NCBI RefSeq assembly: GCF_000348905.1
Contig: NZ_AOFT01000004.1
Coordinates: forward strand, 124,001-188,000
Source: Bhargavaea cecembensis DSE10
Lineage (GTDB): Bacteria; Bacillota; Bacilli; Bacillales_A; Planococcaceae
Reading direction: 5' to 3'
Length of the DNA stretch: 64,000 nucleotides
In this document: positions 60,604-64,000 of the stretch, piece after piece
Layout: every line of letters starts with the position of its first letter
Position numbering within the stretch: the stretch's first letter is position 1
Program-made: the position numbers and the translations under genes
Notes under the pieces: model-generated
Database searches by the model: none
The model's input: the letters and a program-made list of their open reading frames with translations, nothing else
Told to the model about the DNA's origin: nothing

Positions 60604-61245
60604 TCACTCGATAAATGCCGCTTCCGTCTTTTCGCGTACTTCTTCGATTGTCGCACCCGGCATCAGTTCGACCAGGCGGAGCTGCTTGTCTTCCGTCACT
60701 TCGAATACCGCAAGTTCCGTGAAGATCATGTCCACACTGCGTGTCGAGGTGATCGGATATGTGCATTCCTTCAGCAGTTTCGGTGAGCCATCCTTGGACG
60801 TGTGGGTCATCGTGACGTAGACTTTCTTCGCCCCTACAAGCAGGTCCATCGCACCGCCGACGCCCATGATGTTCTTTCCTGGAACCGCCCAGTTTGCAAT
60901 CACGCCGTGCTCGTCCACCTGCAGCGCGCCGAGGATCGCCGCGTCGACATGGCCGCCGCGGATCATCGCGAATGATTCGGAGCTGTTGAAGTAAGCAGCG
61001 CCTACCGCCTCGCCGACCGGGAGTTTCCCGGCATTCACTAGGTTCGGGTCGATGTCTTCCTCCTCTACATCCGTGACGCCGAGCAGGCCGTTTTCCGTGT
61101 GCAGGTAAATATCATCGTCTTCCATGTATTCCGCGACGAGCGTCGGGATGCCGATTCCGAGGTTGACACTCATCGGCCCTTTGAGTTCCTTGGCAACGCG
61201 CTGGGCGATCATATGCTGCATTTCCTGTTTCGTCATCGTTGTCAT
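60604..61245 (-). CDS. 3-oxoacid CoA-transferase subunit B (3-oxoadipate type)
   Basis: The 213-aa subunit has [11 protein letters not shown] with the catalytic Glu, [18 protein letters not shown] and [15 protein letters not shown]. With subunit A it transfers CoA from succinyl-CoA to 3-oxoadipate (PcaJ). A ScoB role on acetoacetate is the alternative. It overlaps subunit A by ATGA. Confidence 0.88.
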   Translation of the reverse strand: MTTMTKQEMQHMIAQRVAKELKGPMSVNLGIGIPTLVAEYMEDDDIYLHTENGLLGVTDVEEEDIDPNLVNAGKLPVGEAVGAAYFNSSESFAMIRGGHVDAAILGALQVDEHGVIANWAVPGKNIMGVGGAMDLLVGAKKVYVTMTHTSKDGSPKLLKECTYPITSTRSVDMIFTELAVFEVTEDKQLRLVELMPGATIEEVREKTEAAFIE

Positions 61246-61928
61246 ACGCTCACCACTCCTTCCTTCGTCAGCACTTGCTTCGCCTCGATGATGACATCGA
61301 CGAACAGATGGGGTGTGACGACTTCTTCCGGATTCAGTTCACCCGGTTCGACGATTTCATCCACTTCCACGATGACCGTCTTTGCGGCCGTCGCCATGAG
61401 CGGGTTGAAGTTCCGTGCCGTCTTGTAATAAACGAGGTTGCCGAGCGTATCCGCCTTGTGCGCGCGGATCAGCGCGACATCGCCGCGGATCGCTTTTTCA
61501 AAGATATACGGCACGCCGTCAATTTCGCGCTCTTCCTTGCCCTTTGCCAAATCCGTTCCGACGCCGGTCGTCGTATAATAGCCGCCGAGGCCCGCACCGC
61601 CGGCACGGATCGATTCGGCAAGCGTTCCCTGCGGCAGCAGCTCCAGCTCGATCTCACCCGCCTGGTACTTGTCGCCGACATCCCGGTTACTCGTGAAATA
61701 CGAGCCGATGCCTTTTTTGATTTTGCCCTGATTCAGCAAGATCCCAAGACCCTTGCCGGATTCGCCAAGGTTGTTGGAGACAATCGTCAGACCGGCGACA
61801 TCCTTTTTCGTCAGTTCATCAATCAGTGTCAGCGGCGCGCCGATCAGGCCGAATCCGCCGACGAGGATGGTATCCCCGGACTTTACCAGTTCAAGCGCTT
61901 CTGCCGAGCTCTGTTTTCGTTTCGTCAT
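61242..61928 (-). CDS. 3-oxoacid CoA-transferase subunit A (3-oxoadipate type)
   Basis: The 228-aa subunit carries ILVGGFGLIGAPLTLIDEL, GLTIVSNNLGESGKGLG and FNPLMATAAKTVIVEVDEIV, as in PcaI/ScoA. It pairs with the adjacent subunit B; both are between the CMD gene and catB, which supports 3-oxoadipate as substrate. Confidence 0.88.
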   Translation of the reverse strand: MTKRKQSSAEALELVKSGDTILVGGFGLIGAPLTLIDELTKKDVAGLTIVSNNLGESGKGLGILLNQGKIKKGIGSYFTSNRDVGDKYQAGEIELELLPQGTLAESIRAGGAGLGGYYTTTGVGTDLAKGKEEREIDGVPYIFEKAIRGDVALIRAHKADTLGNLVYYKTARNFNPLMATAAKTVIVEVDEIVEPGELNPEEVVTPHLFVDVIIEAKQVLTKEGVVSV

Positions 61929-61931
61929 CGT

Positions 61932-62663
61932 TTATCCCTCCGACTTCATTTCTGCGGCTGCCTTCAGCGAGTCACTCAGCTCAAACCATGCCGGGATTCC
62001 GGCGGTCAAAATGCAGATATAACCGACGTCCGCCAGCTCGGCCTCGGATGCGCCCGCCTGCCGAGCGCGCTCCATCCAAGGCACCGCTCCTTTACCGTCC
62101 AGTTCGACAATATAATTTCCAACCATATTAAGGAGCTTCAGCCGTGCCGGGACCAAACCGTCTTCAAGGATTTTCCGCTCAACCGCATCCTGATCACCCG
62201 ACTCCACCAGGGCGAGTACGTCTTCCAAATAGGCCGTATCTTCCCCGTCCAGCCATCCGATGATTTCGCGGAGAAGACCGAGAGCATCCTTGCCCTCCGT
62301 TGCCGGTGCAGTTTTTCCGTTCAGCTCCAGCGCATAGCGGACCGCTTCCATCGCCGTCTGAAGCGCGGGAACGCCTTTATATAGGTATGCCGTCAGGAAA
62401 TACTCCACGATTTCCGGGACCGTGCTGCCGAAATCGACAGCCCCCTTCGTGTGATACACCATGCTCCGGGCATACAGCCGCGCCGCGTTCATGCCTGCGA
62501 TCAGGACGTCCTTCTCTTTGCGGGACAGCGCGCCGTCCTGCATGATTTCCCCGCGGATGCCGGTGTATGTATCGAGCACCTCCGGACTGTAGTCGTGCAT
62601 CTTCTGCACCCAGCCCGGAACGATGTCATAAACTTTTCTGAAATACTCCAGTGCTTCGCTCAT
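61932..62663 (-). CDS. Two-domain carboxymuconolactone decarboxylase (CMD)-fold protein
   Basis: The 243-aa product shows two AhpD/CMD-like halves: residues ~45-115 (KEKDVLIAGMNAARLYARSM, YHTKGAVDFGSTVPEIVEYF with a PcaC-like His) and ~170-235 (RLKLLNMVGNYIV, ERARQAGASEAELADVGYIC without the His). AhpD's CxxC is absent; there is one Cys. In the catechol branch no carboxymuconolactone arises, while muconolactone isomerase (CatC) is missing. It may do the isomerisation. Confidence 0.8.
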   Translation of the reverse strand: MSEALEYFRKVYDIVPGWVQKMHDYSPEVLDTYTGIRGEIMQDGALSRKEKDVLIAGMNAARLYARSMVYHTKGAVDFGSTVPEIVEYFLTAYLYKGVPALQTAMEAVRYALELNGKTAPATEGKDALGLLREIIGWLDGEDTAYLEDVLALVESGDQDAVERKILEDGLVPARLKLLNMVGNYIVELDGKGAVPWMERARQAGASEAELADVGYICILTAGIPAWFELSDSLKAAAEMKSEG

Positions 62664-62702
62664 TTTTTAACCCTCCATTTTAAACCACAGAAAGAGATAC
62701 GC

Positions 62703-63545
62703 TTATGCGCCTCCCAATTTTCCCAAAAACGTTTCGATCGCCTGATTCACTTCCGGACGGTCTTCGAACACAAGCGTGTAATGGTTCGCATCGGTCTCGG
62801 TCACGTCCAGATCCCGGATGGCTGCTTTGGTCTTGTCGTAATGCGCTTCCAGGAATAGCGGCGGCATCTGTCCGATGGCGCCGGATGCGTAGACGAGCAG
62901 CACCGGGCAGCTGATCGTCGAACCGATTTCCTCAGGATCGAAGGTATAGAAGCTGCCGAAATCAGCACGGATGCCGGCCTCGTCAGTCTTGTTTTCCCAG
63001 TGGCCGCCCTTCTCGCCAACCTCATAGGCAGCCGTCTTGGCAATCTCGTCGGACCAGGTAATCCCGAGATTCCCGTAGATTCTCTGGATTTCCGCCACGT
63101 ATGCTTCCTGCGAATCATATGCCTTGCTGATTCGGCCAAGGGAAGGTTCAACGATGCCCCGCTGGTGCTCGGACATTTCAGCGGCACCGTCAAGCAGAAT
63201 GACGCCTTTCACAGAGTCCAGGCGGCTCGCGACAATCGCCGAAATAAACGCTCCCATCGAATAGCCCATCAGAATCGGGTTCTCGATCTCCAGTTCTTTG
63301 ATCAGCCCGATGATGTCGTCCGCATGCTTGAAGATCGATGGCTCCTGATCAAGAGCTGCGGAGTTACCGCGCCCCCTTAGGTCGACCGCGATAATCCGAT
63401 AGTCACCTTTGAACCGTTCTATATAGTAATGAAGGTTCCGATGATTGCCCGTGAGGCCGTGGATTGCGATGATCGTCCCTTTTTCGCCCGGGTGGTCCGC
63501 CACCTGGATAGCATTCCCGTTCACATTCACCTGATAAAATTGCAT
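62703..63545 (-). CDS. Alpha/beta hydrolase, probable 3-oxoadipate enol-lactonase
   Basis: The 280-aa enzyme shows HGLTGNHRN (oxyanion), nucleophile Ser in GYSMGAF and His in DANHYTLVF; the usual acid loop after VLLVYASGAIG lacks an obvious Asp. In context it would open 3-oxoadipate enol-lactone to 3-oxoadipate (CatD/PcaD). AGAAGGGGTG precedes the ATG. It is first after an internal promoter (63574-63602). Confidence 0.8.
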   Translation of the reverse strand: MQFYQVNVNGNAIQVADHPGEKGTIIAIHGLTGNHRNLHYYIERFKGDYRIIAVDLRGRGNSAALDQEPSIFKHADDIIGLIKELEIENPILMGYSMGAFISAIVASRLDSVKGVILLDGAAEMSEHQRGIVEPSLGRISKAYDSQEAYVAEIQRIYGNLGITWSDEIAKTAAYEVGEKGGHWENKTDEAGIRADFGSFYTFDPEEIGSTISCPVLLVYASGAIGQMPPLFLEAHYDKTKAAIRDLDVTETDANHYTLVFEDRPEVNQAIETFLGKLGGA

Positions 63546-63573
63546 TCCTTCACCCCTTCTCCATTGTACGTAT

Positions 63574-63602
63574 ATTGTACACTAAATCGCATAGCGTACC
63601 AA
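63574..63602 (-). promoter_or_regulatory. Promoter inside the catechol cluster, with a direct repeat
   Basis: Minus strand TTGGTA (63597-63602), 17 bases, TACAAT (63574-63579), upstream of the lactonase. Two ATTGTAC copies (63563-63569 and 63574-63580, plus strand) sit 11 bases apart over the -10 region and may be a regulator site. Confidence 0.6.
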
Positions 63603-63610
63603 TGAGGCTA

Positions 63611-63643
63611 AAAGAAAGAGGGCATCCGGCTGAATGTCCCCTT
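63611..63643 (-). terminator. Terminator after catA
   Basis: AAAGAGGGCAT / ATGTCCCCTTT stem (one mismatch, one wobble) is followed on the minus strand by TTTCTTTTAG, separating catA from the lactonase operon. Confidence 0.6.
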
Positions 63644-63654
63644 TCCTGTTCTGA

Positions 63655-64000
63655 TTAGTTTTCGAAGCGGAGCACGAAGCCCAGTTCTGCTTCTTTGTAA
63701 TCCCCTTTATCAACGAGCTTCGTCATGAGGGATTGGCGGACGCCTTTTGCAACGTCTGTTTCAAGCCACTCGTCGCCTTCGAAGAAGACTTGCGTGATGA
63801 GCGTTTCATAGCCTTCTTGCTCAAACTTCATGTGGATGTGAGCCGGGCGGAAGGAATGGTAGCCTGCTGCACGCGTGAACTCACCTGTCGGGCCGTCAGT
63901 CGGGATCGAATAAGGAATCGGCAGGATCGACTCAACTTCGAAGTCGCCGTTTTCGTCAGTGTAGAAATGGCTGCGGAGGTTGAAGTCCGGTGCGTCCGAG
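63655..64000 (-). CDS. catA: Intradiol (catechol 1,2-) dioxygenase, 3' part
   Basis: Only the last 114 residues are present; the gene runs off the right edge. They include FYTDENGDFEVESILP and YHSFRPAHIHMKF with the iron-binding His pair and Tyr of intradiol dioxygenases, and end in LGFVLRFEN. Intradiol enzymes of this type use catechol, hydroxyquinol or protocatechuate; catB next door makes catechol most likely. It is the ortho counterpart to the four extradiol enzymes in the island. Confidence 0.85.
   Translation of the reverse strand, partial: SDAPDFNLRSHFYTDENGDFEVESILPIPYSIPTDGPTGEFTRAAGYHSFRPAHIHMKFEQEGYETLITQVFFEGDEWLETDVAKGVRQSLMTKLVDKGDYKEAELGFVLRFEN

Overview
The window looks like a mid-to-high-GC Bacillales chromosome, most like a Planococcaceae-type organism such as Bhargavaea. 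That placement is inferred from gene content and spacing, not from a search. It rests on comK, a TPP-riboswitch ykoFEDC operon, yvbH, B. subtilis-style gudD/gudP/garD genes, strong AGGAGG/AAGGGGG ribosome sites, and frequent TTG/GTG starts. No rRNA, tRNA, IS element, prophage or CRISPR array was seen.

Layout. 1-4562: an edge fragment, a pair of tiny overlapping membrane proteins, an M20 amidohydrolase, a small hypothetical, comK, and an isolated unknown 467-aa gene. 5080-9516: a TRAP carboxylate transporter and an MFS transporter. 9644-35790: a ~26-kb aromatic catabolic island, almost all on the minus strand. It holds three versions of one module (flavin-dependent hydroxylase, extradiol dioxygenase, meta-cleavage-product hydrolase), a fourth dioxygenase, and single copies of a flavin reductase, a pentadienoate-type hydratase and an FAH-family hydrolase. 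It also holds three fumarate-reductase-type flavoprotein dehydrogenases, half of an ETF alpha subunit, an SDR, an isocitrate-lyase-like enzyme, a private FAD synthetase, a Cys-free racemase-like protein and two V4R-PucR regulators. 35898-51333: sugar-acid catabolism, with MFS, SMP-30 lactonase-like protein, 2-hydroxyacid dehydrogenase, GntR regulator, gudD-gudP-aldehyde dehydrogenase-kdgD, and tctBAC-mannonate dehydratase-like-garD. 51554-55083: a TPP riboswitch and ykoFEDC. 55245-57986: yetF-like, yvbH and a D-amino-acid/glycine oxidase. 58270-64000: a catechol ortho-cleavage (beta-ketoadipate) cluster from a truncated catA through lactonase, CMD protein, CoA transferase, catB and thiolase.

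How the genes work together. The island regulators keep the four-residue metal site of phenol-sensing MopR/DmpR domains, so a phenolic inducer is likely. The hydroxylases would make catechols, the extradiol enzymes open them, and the hydrolases split the ring-fission ketones. The flavoprotein dehydrogenases may desaturate an alicyclic precursor or side chain. Several promoters in the island and the TRAP promoter share an 18-bp motif and lie near cre sites. The two sugar-acid operons share one promoter/operator design that fits the local GntR repressor and converge on 2-oxoglutarate.

The most unusual DNA-level signal is a set of five intergenic arrays. Each has a different core but the same 21-bp period, and each lies directly downstream of an intrinsic terminator.
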